Assembly: GCA_032622095.1 (NCBI GenBank)
Contig: CP136066.1
Location: 94,137,319-94,201,318 of the forward strand
Origin: Siphonodentalium dalli
Lineage: Eukaryota; Mollusca; Scaphopoda; Gadilida; Siphonodentaliidae
Direction of reading: 5' to 3'
DNA: 64,000 bases
Position 1 is the stretch's first letter. The number at the start of each line of letters is the position of its first letter. Both the position numbers and the translations under genes were made by a program. The notes under the pieces are model-generated. The model had not been told where the DNA came from. It saw only the letters and a program-made list of their open reading frames with translations, and searched no databases. Positions 1 through 10,586 of this stretch are shown piece by piece.

Positions 1-597
1 AGGGCCATATCTCTGGTATAACAAATTGGATCTAACCCATATTCAAACTCGTTCTTTATTTTGAGTTGAGAAACTCACATACCAAATTTGGTTCCTATCA
101 GATGAAAAATGGTTGATTTATCGAAGTACATGTATGTGTGAATCATATGTCAAAGGACCATAACTCCATTTTAAAAAATCCGATCAAACCCATATTCAAA
201 CTCAATCTGTATGTTGGTCTGAGAAACTCATACACCAAATTTGGTTTCAATCAGATAAAAAATGTTTGAGTTATGGCAGAATTCATGAATTCTAAGTCGA
301 AAAAGGGCCATAACTCCGTAATAAAAAGTCGGATCAAACCCATATTCGAACTCGATCTGTATTTTGGGCCGAGAAACTCACATACCAAATTTGGTTCCGA
401 TCAGATAAAAAATGTTTGAGTTATGGCAGAATGCGTGAATTCTAAGTCGAAAAAGGGCCATAACTCTGTCAAAAAAAGTCGGATCAAACCCATATTCGAA
501 CTCGATCTGTATTTTGGGCTGAAAACCCCATATACAAAATTTGGTTTTGATCAGATTAAAAATGTTTGAGTTATCGCATTACACGTCAAGTGTCTAC
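1..597. repeat. Tandem array of a ~150-bp repeat (4 units)
   Basis: Four units begin near 1, 154, 304 and 454, each with AGGGCCATAACTC or a variant, followed by CAAACCCATATTCRAACTCG and CATACCAAATTTGGTT. Unit length is about 150 bp and the third and fourth units are the most alike. The array runs straight into the GGAC microsatellite and then into the truncated DIRS frame. Diverged single copies with the same phrases lie near 4500-4640, 25415-25550, 45290-46200, 50100-50420 and 61960-62215. No coding capacity is seen. Confidence 0.85.
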
Positions 598-647
598 GGA
601 CGGACAGACGGACGGACAGACGGACGGACAGACGGACGGACGGACAC
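598..647. repeat. GGAC/CAGACGGA microsatellite
   Basis: A run of GGACGGACAGAC units ends the ~150-bp array. Similar CAGACGGAC tails close the diverged copies elsewhere (about 4615, 25490, 50365, 62150), so the tail appears to belong to that repeat family. The open frame across it encodes a GRTD repeat that is fused by chance to the retroelement frame downstream. Confidence 0.85.
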
Positions 648-660
648 ACGACGAGTGGTC

Positions 661-2262
661 AATCCGGACAACGACACTATGTTTACCATACATGGTATGG
701 GTAAACATAAAAAGGAACACTTCCAAATGGAAACTCTCGCCACAACTTTGGACATGGTTCAAAAGGGCGATTGGGCTTTTACGGCAGACATTCAAAATGC
801 TTATTTTCACCTCGCAGTCTGGGAAGGTCACCGCAAATATCTCCGGTTTTGCGTGGGGGACACCCGTCAAATTTATCAATTCCGATCTCTCGTGTTTGGT
901 CACACGGCGGCACCACGAGTGTACACCAAGGTGGTCCGCCAAGTTGTAGGCCATCTTCGAGGCCTCGGCCTCCAACTGATGGTCTATATCGACGACTGGT
1001 TATGTCTGAATCAATCCCCAGTGGAACTACTTCATCACCGATCAATAGTTTTACAAACTCTGATCAACCTGGGATTTTAATCAACACCGAAAAATCCAAT
1101 CTAGCTCCGACCCAAAATTTCACTTATTTGGGGGCAGCACTCAGCATGGATCTTGGAATGGTGAAGCCATGCGTAGACCGTTTAGAAACCATCAACAAAG
1201 CTGTACAACTTCTTCTAGAGAGTTCCCAGAGTCCAGCCAGGACCTATCTCCATCTCCTGGGTCTAATTGCCTCTTGTCTAACCTTGATTCCGAATGCTCC
1301 GTTATTTATGAGGCCACTCCAACATTACCTCTTGGAGCATTGGCGACCTTCCTGTCAAAATTTCGACCAACCAATAGCATGTTCACGGTTGCTCATTCCT
1401 CATCTACGCTGGTGGCAACAAACAGCCAACACAGCTCGGGGTCAATCAGTAGTACCCGCCCAAACTTCAGTCACGATCACAAGCGATGCGAGTTTGAAAG
1501 GGTGGGGGGGCGCATTTCGGGAATCTGAATGCGCAAGGGACCTGGTCTTCCGAAGATTCAACCCTCCACATCAACAACCTGGAAATGAGGGCTGTTTACC
1601 TCGGTCTTCAACATTTCTCTGCGCTAATCCGCAACAAGTGTGTTCTCCTTCGCACCGACAACAACACTGTCGTGCTATATTTAAACAAGCAGGGGGGGAC
1701 GCGTTCACCGACCCTATCTCGTCTAGCTCAAGAGATATGGCACTACGCTCTGTCCAAGGGCATGACTATCCAGGCATTACACATAGCCGGAATTCTCAAT
1801 GTACGAGCAGATATTCTGAGCCGACATTCAATCAGGGACACGGAATGGGAGTTAGCTGCCCCAGTATTAGCCAGGGTGTTTCATCTATGGGGTCGCCCAA
1901 AACATAGACCTTTTTGCCAGTCACATGAACAAAAAACTACCGGTCTTCTGCACATGGCATCATCATTACCAGGCATACTCAACGGATGCGGTGTCTCTGG
2001 ATTGGAATCAAATGTTCGCGTATGCGTTTCCACCTATTCCGATCATGAGCAGAGTCTTGAGTCATTTTCAGAAATATCATTGCGAGATAATTCTAATAGC
2101 TCCACAATGGCCGACACAACCGTGGTATCCGATTCTTCTCGATTACCTGATCGACCTGCCGATCCGATTTCCACTGGAGACGGGGTTATTAACTCAACAT
2201 CGAGGTTTTGTCCATCATCCCAATCTCCAAATGACACATCTAACTGCTTGGCATCTTTCGAC
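661..2262 (+). pseudogene. DIRS-like reverse transcriptase / RNase H, 5'-truncated and frameshifted
   Basis: The reverse transcriptase reads in one frame to a stop at 1078-1080, with FTADIQNAYFHL near 777-812, HRKYLRF and the catalytic YIDD at 985-996. After a 1-nt loss in a T run near 1074-1077 it continues with LINTEKSNL. RNase H shows TSDASLKGWG (Asp 1485); after an extra G in the G7 run at 1504-1510 it continues with Glu 1582, RTDNN (Asp 1657) and RADILSR (Asp 1810). A third shift in the A run at 1899-1902 precedes IDLFASHMN, FCTW, YAFPP and APQWPTQPWYP, which are typical of the region after RNase H in DIRS elements. A fourth shift near 2255-2272 restores the recombinase frame. The N-terminal part of the RT is missing: homology begins at about HFQMETLA, shortly after the upstream repeat. 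This is a dead relic with all catalytic residues still legible. Confidence 0.92.
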
Positions 2263-3243
2263 TTGCGCCTCCAAACGCAAGGCTTTTCAGAAAACTCTCG
2301 AAAGTTGGTCGTTGCCTCCTGGCGACCCGGTACGCGTCGGGATTACATCTGTAAGTTCCGACGATTCCATCGCTGGTGTCAAAAACGGAAAATTAATACC
2401 TATTCAGCTACTATAACTGAATGTGCCGATTGTCTGGCTGGCTTATTTCATGAGAACTTACAATACCGCACCATTTCTGGATACAGATCCATGTTATCAA
2501 CAATGTTACCACCAGTTGACAATTGCGTTATTGGGCAACATCCTCACATTATCAGAATGCTCAAGGGAATATTCAATTCCCGTCCACCTACTCGTAAATT
2601 AATTCCGGGTTGGGAACTTCCGTTGGTTTTAAAAATGCTCCAACAACCACCTTTCGAACCACTTGACAAGTCTTCTTTGCAATATCTGACTTGGAAGACT
2701 GTGTTCCTCATTGCAATCACAACTTTCAAACGTTGTGGGGACATTAAATCACTTGGTACGGGTCCCGAGGGAAAGCAAATACAACAAAAGGGTATTCAGT
2801 TCATACGACGGGGACTTGCTAAACAAGATCGGATTAATCATAGAAACCCGATAATTTTTGTACCTGCATTCATGGACAATGAACTATTGGATCCTCGACG
2901 GACCATTTTAGCTTATTTGCACCGAACTAAGACATGGAGGTCAATAGCATCTGAGGACAATTCTTTGTTTTTGTCCATTAATAGACCCCATAAGCCTGTT
3001 TCATCTCAGACAATTTCTGGGTGGATTGTTAGCACAATTAAAAAGGCTTACTCTTCTCTTTCCAGCAAACCTATTGACGAGTGTGTGAGAGGGCATTCCA
3101 CACGAGCAGTCGGGCCTTCGTGGGCTCTTTACAAGGGCGTTCCTTTGTCTCAAATTCTAGAGAGTGCTGATTGGAAGGATCCATCCACTTTCATTAACTT
3201 TTATCTTCATGATGTGAGAGCATCCATCTTGGAAGATGCATGA
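2263..3243 (+). CDS. DIRS-type tyrosine recombinase domain (open, ~325 codons)
   Basis: This is the only long uninterrupted coding stretch in the window. It begins after the last frameshift with LQTQGFSENSRKLVVASWRP and the SAM-like N-terminal region (TRRDYICKFRRFHRWC), and ends at a TGA at 3241-3243. The catalytic set is visible: Arg in FKRCGDI (codon 2731), HSTR with His 3094 and Arg 3103, Trp of ADWKD at 3172 in the second His/Trp position, and the nucleophile Tyr of NFYLHDV at 3202. In DIRS elements this enzyme integrates a circular double-stranded cDNA without an integrase and usually without target duplication. It has no start codon of its own at the boundary; it is the C-terminal part of the overlapping retroelement frames. 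The domain could fold, but the element's RT and RNase H are broken. Confidence 0.93.
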   Translation: MRLQTQGFSENSRKLVVASWRPGTRRDYICKFRRFHRWCQKRKINTYSATITECADCLAGLFHENLQYRTISGYRSMLSTMLPPVDNCVIGQHPHIIRMLKGIFNSRPPTRKLIPGWELPLVLKMLQQPPFEPLDKSSLQYLTWKTVFLIAITTFKRCGDIKSLGTGPEGKQIQQKGIQFIRRGLAKQDRINHRNPIIFVPAFMDNELLDPRRTILAYLHRTKTWRSIASEDNSLFLSINRPHKPVSSQTISGWIVSTIKKAYSSLSSKPIDECVRGHSTRAVGPSWALYKGVPLSQILESADWKDPSTFINFYLHDVRASILEDA

Positions 3244-3410
3244 TTGTTATGACAGCAATATACCTGTGAAGGATTCACGGTTTTTCGTCTAGAAAAGACA
3301 TTTGCAGTTTTGTATATAAGTTGTGTAAAATATTGAACTCCACATGGGAATGAATTCCTGAAATGTGATCCTCGGATGCAGCCGGTAGCAGAGCTGTTCA
3401 ATCAGAGGAA

Positions 3411-3809
3411 TATCCAGAACAAATTATATCAGGTGAGTACCTAATTTATGATATAAAATTTAACAATTTGATTTATCAAGTTATAATTTTATGAGTAAAT
3501 TATACTCACCTGATATAATTTGTGATCCCCCCCACCACCCCTGCATCCTCAGTTTTTCCGTGGCAAGCGCCTAGGAAGAATTGAGGCAGATTGAGGGTTA
3601 ACACAAAGTACATGCGTACGGAATTACAAAACGAAATTAAAAGTTACAACTGCATGCCGAAACGAAATTTCGGAATGCCGTTTTATATGTAAATATTAAG
3701 CTAGGCGATAGTGGGCGCTATATAGGGATAAATATCCAGAACAAATTATATCAGGTGAGTATAATTTACTCATAAAATTATAACTTGATAAATCAAATTG
3801 TTAAAATTT
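3411..3809. repeat. DIRS-style terminal and internal complementary repeats
   Basis: The 29-nt segment at 3411-3439 (TATCCAGAACAAATTATATC...) recurs in direct orientation at 3733-3761. The longer segment 3742-3809 is present as its reverse complement at 3456-3523 with only a few differences. Direct plus inverted copies immediately downstream of a tyrosine-recombinase frame match the inverted terminal repeat and internal complementary region of DIRS elements. The matching left terminal repeat is not seen, because the 5' end is truncated. Confidence 0.7.
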
Positions 3810-3839
3810 ACTGTCTATATGCTGATATGCATACTGGTA

Positions 3840-3966
3840 TATGAGAGAAGTCACTTAAATTCTCCTTGGGATAAAAATAGGGGGAAGTGACACATTTTAG
3901 GGAGAAGATCTCTCCTAAGTCGCCTTCTAGGCTGGTCGCTGTTTGTGCACTTTAGCTAGGACCTAT
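3840..3966. repeat. F5 repeat (GGGAGAAGTCAC-type)
   Basis: It carries GGGAAGTGACACATTTTAGG, TCTCCTAAGTCGCC and GGCTGGTCGCTG, phrases that recur at 16440-16512, 34843-34935, 35323-35422, 59240-59345 and 60040-60112. The last ~55 bp (AGTCGCC...GGACCTATATA) is repeated at 4191-4250, on the other side of the F1 copy. Confidence 0.7.
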
Positions 3967-4190
3967 ATACAACAATGCCCTAAGTAATCGACTCCTTAAC
4001 CACAGCAGAATTATATGGGTACCTTTTCAGGATTTAGTCGGAAATATGGCTTGTTGCCATTCATCGGAAAGCTCTCACTCACTGAGAGCTTTCCGATGAA
4101 TGGCAACAAGCCATATTTCCAACTAAATCCTGAAAAGTTACCCATAATTCTGCTGTGGTTATGGAGTCGATTACTTAGGGCATTACTGTA
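3967..4190. mobile_element. F1 foldback MITE, full length
   Basis: Two ~100-nt arms are reverse complements: TAATCGACTCCTTAACC...CATTCATCGGAAAGCTCTCA against its inverse, ending CATTACTGTA. The left terminus has decayed (AACAATGCCC instead of CAGTAATGCCC). A ~55-bp duplication of F5 sequence lies on both sides. Confidence 0.9.
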
Positions 4191-4250
4191 AGTCACCCCT
4201 CTGGGCTGGTCCCTAGCTGTTTGTGCACTTTAGCTAGGACCTATATATCT
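4191..4250. repeat. F5 fragment, duplicate of 3911-3966
   Basis: AGTCACCCCTCTGGGCTGGT through TTTAGCTAGGACCTATATA repeats the sequence left of the adjacent F1 copy. Confidence 0.7.
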
Positions 4251-4499
4251 ATCAGCCATGATCTAATAATCCCATTTGACAGGATTGAGTTCTGACAAAT
4301 AGGTCATGAGATTAATATTGGGACCACAGGGATATCAAATGATGACAAAGATACAGCAGAATTAATTGCTTGTGATTAGATCTGACCAGAACATAAACAT
4401 CAGCGAATCTGCACGGCGAAGTCAAACATCAGCTGAAATCTTAAAGGGACAGGGCTCATTTGCAGTTAAACAAGAGTAACGCTAGGGCGTGCCAACTGG

Positions 4500-4640
4500 T
4501 GAAAATTCGCCGTGAAAAACCCAATTCGAACTTGACCTGTATTTTGGGCTAGTAAACTTACATACCAAATTTCATTCCATTCAGTTCAGAAGTTCAGATT
4601 TACTGATGTTATCATCCAGACGGACAGACCAACAACATAA
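4500..4640. repeat. Diverged ~150-bp repeat copy with CAGACGGAC tail
   Basis: CCCAATTCGAACTTGACC, GTATTTTGGGCTAG and CATACCAAATTTCATTCC match the units at 1-597, followed by CCAGACGGACAGACC. Confidence 0.7.
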
Positions 4641-4988
4641 TATATATGTCCCGTTTATTAAAAACAGGGGTATGCATAATAAGTACTGTATGTTGAATGT
4701 AATTTGGTAGAAGGGACAATATAGATAGATAAATACATGAAATAATGTAAAACAGATTTAGCCTCTGGAGAACTTGCTATGTTTAAAATAAGATAGAGTA
4801 ATTTCAAACAGACATACACATTTTAATATCCAATTTATGTTTACTACCTCATTTAGGAAGCAGAATAGCAAAACATACATGTACCTACACAGAATATTCC
4901 CATTCGAACTTGTCAATATTGTGCTGAAAAATTAATGTGCTCTTTTAAAAATTAATGGGAGAATCCATTCAGAAACCAAAGAGTTTTA
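4641..4988. other. Unassigned AT-rich stretch
   Basis: No frame, hairpin family or repeat could be recognised here. Confidence 0.5.
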
Positions 4989-5246
4989 TAAACCCTTTCT
5001 TTACTAAGTGGATTCTCCCGCTCAGTTATAAAGTATATAGGATATTGGAATTGTCTATTGTTCATTTGGAGGGGTGTTCTTTCAGAAGAAAACATAATAC
5101 AGCAGCAGAAGGATTCCTATTCATTGGTCAGGAAATGTTCAGATAATAAGTTCAACAAACGGCCTATGGTCGTTTGTTGACCTTATTATCTGAACATTTC
5201 CTGAGGTAACTACCAGTACTTGTTTATCTAGTAAATAAAGGGTTAA
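4989..5246. mobile_element. F3 MITE
   Basis: The ends are AACCCTTTCTTTACTAAGTG and TAGTAAATAAAGGGTTAA. The internal hairpin GAAATGTTCAGATAATAAG...CTTATTATCTGAACATTTCC is centred on GGCCTATGGTC. The right end has TTAA; on the left it has become TAAA. Confidence 0.8.
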
Positions 5247-5617
5247 ATTAAATATAAAACATAGGTAGGGATGTGGTTAGTTGTGATTTTACACATGGAC
5301 TAACTTGTGTAGTTTGGCAGATGTAAATCATGTGTGAGCATGAGCTACTCTGATTACACGGCTTCCATTCAAAAACCTATAACACCCAATTGTGTCCCCT
5401 AATGCTCCACAGGTGAGCATTTCGCAAACAAAAAACCAAGAAATCCCACCTATGTTTTGTTTAAATTTCCTTTGAATCATTCAGCATGTTTGGAATGAAT
5501 GCTGCTGCACTTTCCTGAACCTTAAACTTTTGTGGAGGATACAGGTAGTGAATGACTAGCTGATGAGGTTTCTTTTGTTTCTCATTCATTCATGATTGAA
5601 AGATGTGCTCCAGCTCC

Positions 5618-5731
5618 ACGCCTCAAAATATGGTGCTGGACATTTGCAGAATGAGGTTCCCAGAGTGTGAATTTAGTGACGCTACCCCGCACATCATAGT
5701 TTCTTTTTTAGTTTAGTTTCTCTATATCCTG
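5618..5731. repeat. F4 fragment
   Basis: It carries CTCAAAATATGGTGCTGG, GCAGAATGAGGTTCCCAG, GAATTTAGTGACGCTA and TTAGTTTAGTTTCTCTATAT. It is truncated where the 5732-7290 element starts. Confidence 0.75.
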
Positions 5732-7290
5732 AGTACCAAGCATACAAATTGCCCGAGGCAAGTGCAAACGCACAAAAAACAAATAATATATGAGGAACTG
5801 ACACAAAATATAGCATTTTGACTGTTACATGCATTATATGCCAGTTTATTTTTGAAACAAGTTGATACCTTATTTGTTCAGAAATTTTTAGTGGTTTTGA
5901 CCAAAGTTGCCAGTCGGAGGTGCGTTTATTATATATATAAATACACCAGTCCATACATCTTGGAGAATCCTTCGACTGACAACTTTGGTCAGACTGTTAG
6001 AGCAAACAAATGTGAATTTGGATATAAGTGAGGCATCAGATTGTTTGAAAAATAGAATGGCATCTGCTCATAGCTGTCAAAATTAATATGTAATATGTCA
6101 TTAGACGAGACATAATTTTCTCCCACCCCCTACACACTTTAGCACAGGCAGCCAGTGTGAGATAGCTGGGTGAGATTTCCCTGTCTCACATAACACGTGA
6201 CCATCTATCTCACACCACCCATGTGACTGCTTTACCTATTTAATTAAGAGCCGGAACTAATTTAACAATCCGTCATCATGTTTTGTGTGAACTAAAACAG
6301 ATCAAAACAATGGCGACCAACCAGTTACGCTTCACGTTTCAAGTAAATAAATACGGACGAATTCGAGGACGCTAATACAAATGGAGATAAGCCTCAACTG
6401 TTAATCACGAAAACCTTCAACATAACCTCACTTGCAGACACAGAGTTGCATATTTTACATGAAATATAAACGACTAATTTGCGAGCATATTCCATAAAAC
6501 GGAAGACCCCAAGCGAAACTGGCACCACTGGCACATTTCGTAACAGGTAAACAATAGCCGCTTCACAAATGACGAACGAAATAATTCCACATTCGAACAG
6601 TTGTCATCGTTGCAATAAATCGTCGAACGCGTCTAACTAACATTTGACTGTCATCTATTCACATGTTTCCTTTTCTAATGGTATCGATATGGTCATTCTG
6701 ATGACAAACACGATTAGTCCAGTTGTATATACTTCATATCAATACGCGCGTTTCTCGGAATTTATGCAGGTGCAACGATGTGACGTATCCATGTCGTTTT
6801 TCACAAGACCGTGTCGAATTCACTCTAACGTATTAACCCTGCGCGCACGGGTAACGCGCTTTGTTTTTACAGTATATACCTTTGGTATATACCGAAATCA
6901 TCCCAGTTAATCACGAATATCGCATCAGATTTCTCCCCAGATATACCGTTACGAAGCTACTGGAGTGCGCCAAAGATTGGTATAAAACAAAAAATCGGAA
7001 TGAGGCTCTTGGGTTGGGAGAAAAAGGATCCATCATGACCTGGGGTGTGGGATGGAAAAATCTCACCCTCGGGGCAGATATTTGGTCCGGACACTCGGCA
7101 AGCCTCGAGTCCGGCCCAAATATCTGGCCCCTCGGGTGAGATTTTTCCATCCCACACCCCAGGTCATGATGGATAATATTAATCTCCTCACATCTGGATT
7201 ATTTTTCTTCGCTTCTGGTCCCATTACAGATCACCTCGGCCATTTTGCTTGATACTCATCAACTCGAAACCATGTGATTCCCCACCGTGA
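5732..7290. mobile_element. Relic DNA element related to 38453-39639
   Basis: The right terminus (7190-7290) reads outward as TCACGGTGGGGAATCACATG then GAGTTGATGAGTATC, matching the left terminus at 38453. The left part (5732-5915) matches the right part of the other copy (39420-39600): CTGACACAAAATATAGC, AACAAGTTGATACCTT and GACCAAAGTTGCCAGTC. A second, inverted copy of this internal sequence lies at 5965-6075. The outermost left terminus is lost at the junction with F4. No transposase is recognised; short frames at 6644-7139 look like chance. The element holds the separate palindrome at 7028-7174. Confidence 0.65.
7028..7174. repeat. GC-rich long palindrome
   Basis: ATCCATCATGACCTGGGGTG...GGGCAGATATTTGG pairs with CCAAATATCTGGCCCCTCGG...CAGGTCATGATGGAT. 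The arms are ~60 nt with few mismatches, and the loop (ACTCGGCAAGCCTCGAGT) is partly self-complementary. Its GC content is clearly above its surroundings. I see no other copy in the window. Confidence 0.85.
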
Positions 7291-8106
7291 AACTGTTTTG
7301 GTGACAATACACAATACATCGTGTACTTTTAGCGAATTAGTGTTCGTAAAAATAAGAGTACAACAGAGCACAATAATTGATGTGAAAGCAAAGTGTCAGT
7401 GCTCCAATCTCCCTGAAGTCATAATTGTTCTCTCAATGTGTGATATACAATTATCTAATCAGCGTCCTGCTGTTATAATCCCATACAAAGTGTTCATGAA
7501 CAAAAGACCGCTAATTACTCTTGGGCTCCAAATAAAAGTGTAGACCAAAATAAATGTGCAGGGAGGAAATCCTGACACAATTTGATGTCTAACAAGATGT
7601 ACATTATGGTTTAATATACATATTAATTCTTATTCTACCATGTTTTTAATATCTATTGTTATTTACATAAATTTGGTACTTCATTGAATAAAGTTAAATT
7701 AATCAATAACGAGTCTCCCAAGCAGATGAGGCCATGTTTCGACAACTCATAGTAAGGACAATTAATACATTCCAATCATAGTGCGAAACCGAACACCTCT
7801 CTAAACCAAACAGAAGGGCCGTTCCGAAGGGTGTTCGGTTTGGTGAGGTTTTACTGCACATGTAGATGTTGGATAATAATTTTCAGTCAGATCTACCCCA
7901 GTCAGCAGAACATTTTCTCACTGGAATTTTTTTTTTTTTAGCACATTTTGACAACAAATAATACTATTTTTTATTATGCTTTTATTAAAACAGTTTGAAA
8001 CCTGAAATTATGTTTGTTGCTTTTACATCCTGGCCCAGTTACAGGAATCAAAGTAGGATGATAATATATTAAATGTGTCAAATACTGTTATACTGACTTT
8101 ATATGC
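7291..8106. other. Unassigned, with a short inverted repeat
   Basis: The only structure seen is near 7780-7850: CGAAACCGAACACCTCTCTA against GAAGGGTGTTCGGTTTGGTG, resembling a decayed pogo/Tigger-like foldback. An 89-codon frame at 7274-7543 has no recognisable domain. Confidence 0.4.
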
Positions 8107-8108
8107 TA

Positions 8109-8323
8109 CAGTAATGCCCTAAATAATAGACTCCTTAATCACAGCAGAATTATGGGTAATTTTTCAGGATTTAATCGGTAATATGGCGCTTGTTGCCATT
8201 CATCGGAAATCTCTCACTGAGAGCTTTCCGATGAATGGTAACAAGCCATATTTCCGACTAATTTCTGAAAAATTACCCATAATTCTGCTGTGGTTAAGGA
8301 GTCTATTATTTTGTACATTACTG
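8109..8323. mobile_element. F1 foldback MITE, full length
   Basis: CAGTAATGCCCTAAATAATA ... TTACTG with TA on both sides; the central arms are GGAAATCTCTCA/TGAGAGCTTTCC. Confidence 0.93.
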
Positions 8324-8402
8324 TATATAAAGCCACAATCAAGTCATAAGATTAAAAAAATTTATCACCCATGGGCATCCAAATGAGCCATGTCCGTTTT
8401 AA

Positions 8403-8922
8403 AGATGGATTATCTCTTTAAATAACAAATTTTAAATAGTTGCGTGGGTATAAAATAATAGATATGAACTGAAGACCTATGTCCGGAAAAGCTTCTATCA
8501 ATTAATATTGATTTTATTTCGAATATTAAATCGGGCCCATTTATGTTACTATTTTTAGAACCGACCATTCGGATGAGACCGTATTGCGATATAGAGCACT
8601 GGGCTGTTCCTACGGCTACGCAACGAATGTCAAATGTCACAGATTGGTTGTTTGTACTGTTTTGTTCCACAGATATAAGCGATAATGAGTATAATTAACG
8701 TTTATTTGTGACAAAATTGCACAATATAATTTCTGGTCTCTGTTAACAGAAAAAAATATTGTTCGTTAGCTGAACAAACACACCTTTTTAGACCAGAAAA
8801 TATTCGAAATAAAATTAATATTAATCGATAGAAGCATTTCCGGACAGGAGTCTTCGATTCAAATCTAATATTTTATACCCCGGTAACTATATAATACATG
8901 TTTACAAAGAGATAATCCACCT
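8403..8922. mobile_element. F8 palindromic element with TTAA target
   Basis: TTAA (8399-8402) then AGATGGATTATCTCTTT on the left; AAAGAGATAATCCACCT then TTAA (8923-8926) on the right. The arms extend far inward: TCCGGAAAAGCTTCTATCAA against TCGATAGAAGCATTTCCGGA. No coding region. TTAA at both ends fits piggyBac-type or another TTAA-specific transposase. Confidence 0.85.
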
Positions 8923-9205
8923 TTAAGCTGTAATCTGCAGACAGAAATAGACTTGTTTGCTATTCTGATTCATTATAAGGAAAGTTGTTTACTTTCCCCA
9001 GCCTGTATTTCCGGAAATATATATAGATTATTTATCCGTTCAAAATAGAGCATAGTGCCAGATAAACACCTGGAAAACACATTGACCTACGCAAAAATTA
9101 TCAACTCAATATGGTATTGTCAATATAAGATCATATAAGGAAACAAAATATTGCATTTTGATTCACACAAAAAGATTGTATTGATCCATAAAACCGTTCT
9201 GACCA

Positions 9206-9578
9206 AGCCTGAGGTTAGTGTGCCTGTCATTTGCAGAATAAGGGTGAATTTAGTGATGCAATCAAGCAGAGTGGGCTAGCGTCACCAACATCACCCTCTG
9301 GGGACCTCATTCTGCACAGCTTCATCTGCTATGGGTGCCATAGCCTCTGATTGAAGTTCCCCAATTGGTGAATGTTGTGATGTACACCCATTGGGAACCT
9401 CGATTATTCAATGTGTCGTCTGCCAATTTGGGGATATAGAGAAACTAAACTAAAAAAAGAAATAGAATCTATGTGAAGAAATTTCTATAAAAATTTTATA
9501 ATAAAGAAACTTTCCAGAGAAGATGAGGCCTAAGCAGAATGAAGTCCCCAGAGTGTTAATTTAGTGATGCTAGCCCGC
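9206..9578. mobile_element. F4 composite palindrome
   Basis: It starts CAAGCCTGAGGTTAGTGTGC near 9205 and contains a first hairpin (GAATTTAGTGATG.../TCACCCTCTGGGGACC), a middle CCAATTGG inverted segment, TTAGTTTAG-type sequence and a second, truncated GCAGAATGAAGTCCCCAGAG arm. Confidence 0.85.
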
Positions 9579-10108
9579 TTGACCCCCTTGCTCTTCAGTG
9601 CTAAATTGTGCCACCCCTGGCATTTAATAAGTTTCAACATAATTTACACTGATTCAATAATATTACCCCTGGAGATTTTCAACATTATGTTCTGCGGACA
9701 GCTGTATAATTCTTGTTGGGAGTGAAATCTCATGACGCCATGACTTGGCCCCAAAAATCAACAGTTGGCAAGATTTTTCTGCTTAATGAATTGAGGAAAT
9801 TAAATGACAAAATTTTGGCATAATGAGTGTTTCTCGCCTGATGTAATTACTGCAGTTACCACAGGTCCAAAGTTCTTACTGCTGGTTGTAAATTAGATTT
9901 TAATTGTAGTGGATGGTTTCAAGATTAACACATCATGAGAAGAATTCCGCAATTCAGATTTTTGACACAATCTGTGGGAAAATTGGTAATTTGTTGATAT
10001 AGGTAATTATTTTTGGAATTACTAATTTAGATGGGCGATGTTCTATTTAGTTGTTTGTGCATTCTTCCAGTCATCATTGTTTGATAAGTCCAAGAGAAGA
10101 AAGGCCAA
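9579..10108. other. Unassigned AT-rich stretch
   Basis: Nothing recognised. Confidence 0.5.
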
Positions 10109-10312
10109 ACGTAAATGCCCTAAATAATTGATTCCTTAACCACATCAGATTTATCGGTAACTTTTCAGGATTTAGTCGGAAATATGGCTTGTTGCCATTC
10201 ATCGGAAAGCTCTCAGTGAGATCTTTCCGATGAATGGCAACAAGCCATATTTCCTGAAAAGTTACACATAATTCTGCTGTGGTTAAGGTGTTGATTATTT
10301 AGGGCATTACTG
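10109..10312. mobile_element. F1 foldback MITE
   Basis: The left end has decayed (GTAAATGCCC); the right end is AGGGCATTACTG followed by TA. Part of the right arm near TTTCCTGAAAAG has been lost. Confidence 0.9.
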
Positions 10313-10336
10313 TAGGCTTTATGCATGGAAGACAAT

Positions 10337-10490
10337 GTGATGAAGAAGTAGTGCCAGAGAAGTAGTGCCGCAGCAGTAGTGCCGGAGCAGTAGTGCCAGA
10401 GCAGTAGTGACGGAGCAGTAGTGACGGAGCAGTAGTGCCACAGCAGTGATGCCAGAGCAGTGGTGCCTAGCAGTAGTCCTGGAGCACCCC
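10337..10490. repeat. 14-bp minisatellite
   Basis: About ten units of AGCAGTAGTGCCRG, degenerating at both ends (AGAAGTAGTGCC, AGTGGTGCCT). Confidence 0.9.
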
Positions 10491-10555
10491 CTGCCCTTGA
10501 GTGCTTCCGAGACCCCCGCCCTTGAGTGCTTCCGAGACCCCCGCCCTTGAGATGG
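10489..10555. repeat. ~25-bp direct repeat, GC-rich
   Basis: CCCTTGAGTGCTTCCGAGAC then CCCCG, repeated about two and a half times next to the 14-bp minisatellite. Confidence 0.85.
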
Positions 10556-10586
10556 TGGAGCTTTACAGAAGATTGTCCCCAGTATT

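Noticed and set aside
541..660. N-terminal part of the frame, with a GRTD repeat
   Set aside because: It is translation of the GGAC microsatellite and the ~150-bp repeat; retroelement homology starts only after about 715.
5555..5600. Second hammerhead candidate (CTGATGAG near 5558)
   Set aside because: There is no GAAA core or matching stem I/III at the right spacing.
6911..7157. Overlapping frames on both strands around 7.0 kb
   Set aside because: They arise from the palindrome at 7028-7174, which reads similarly on both strands.
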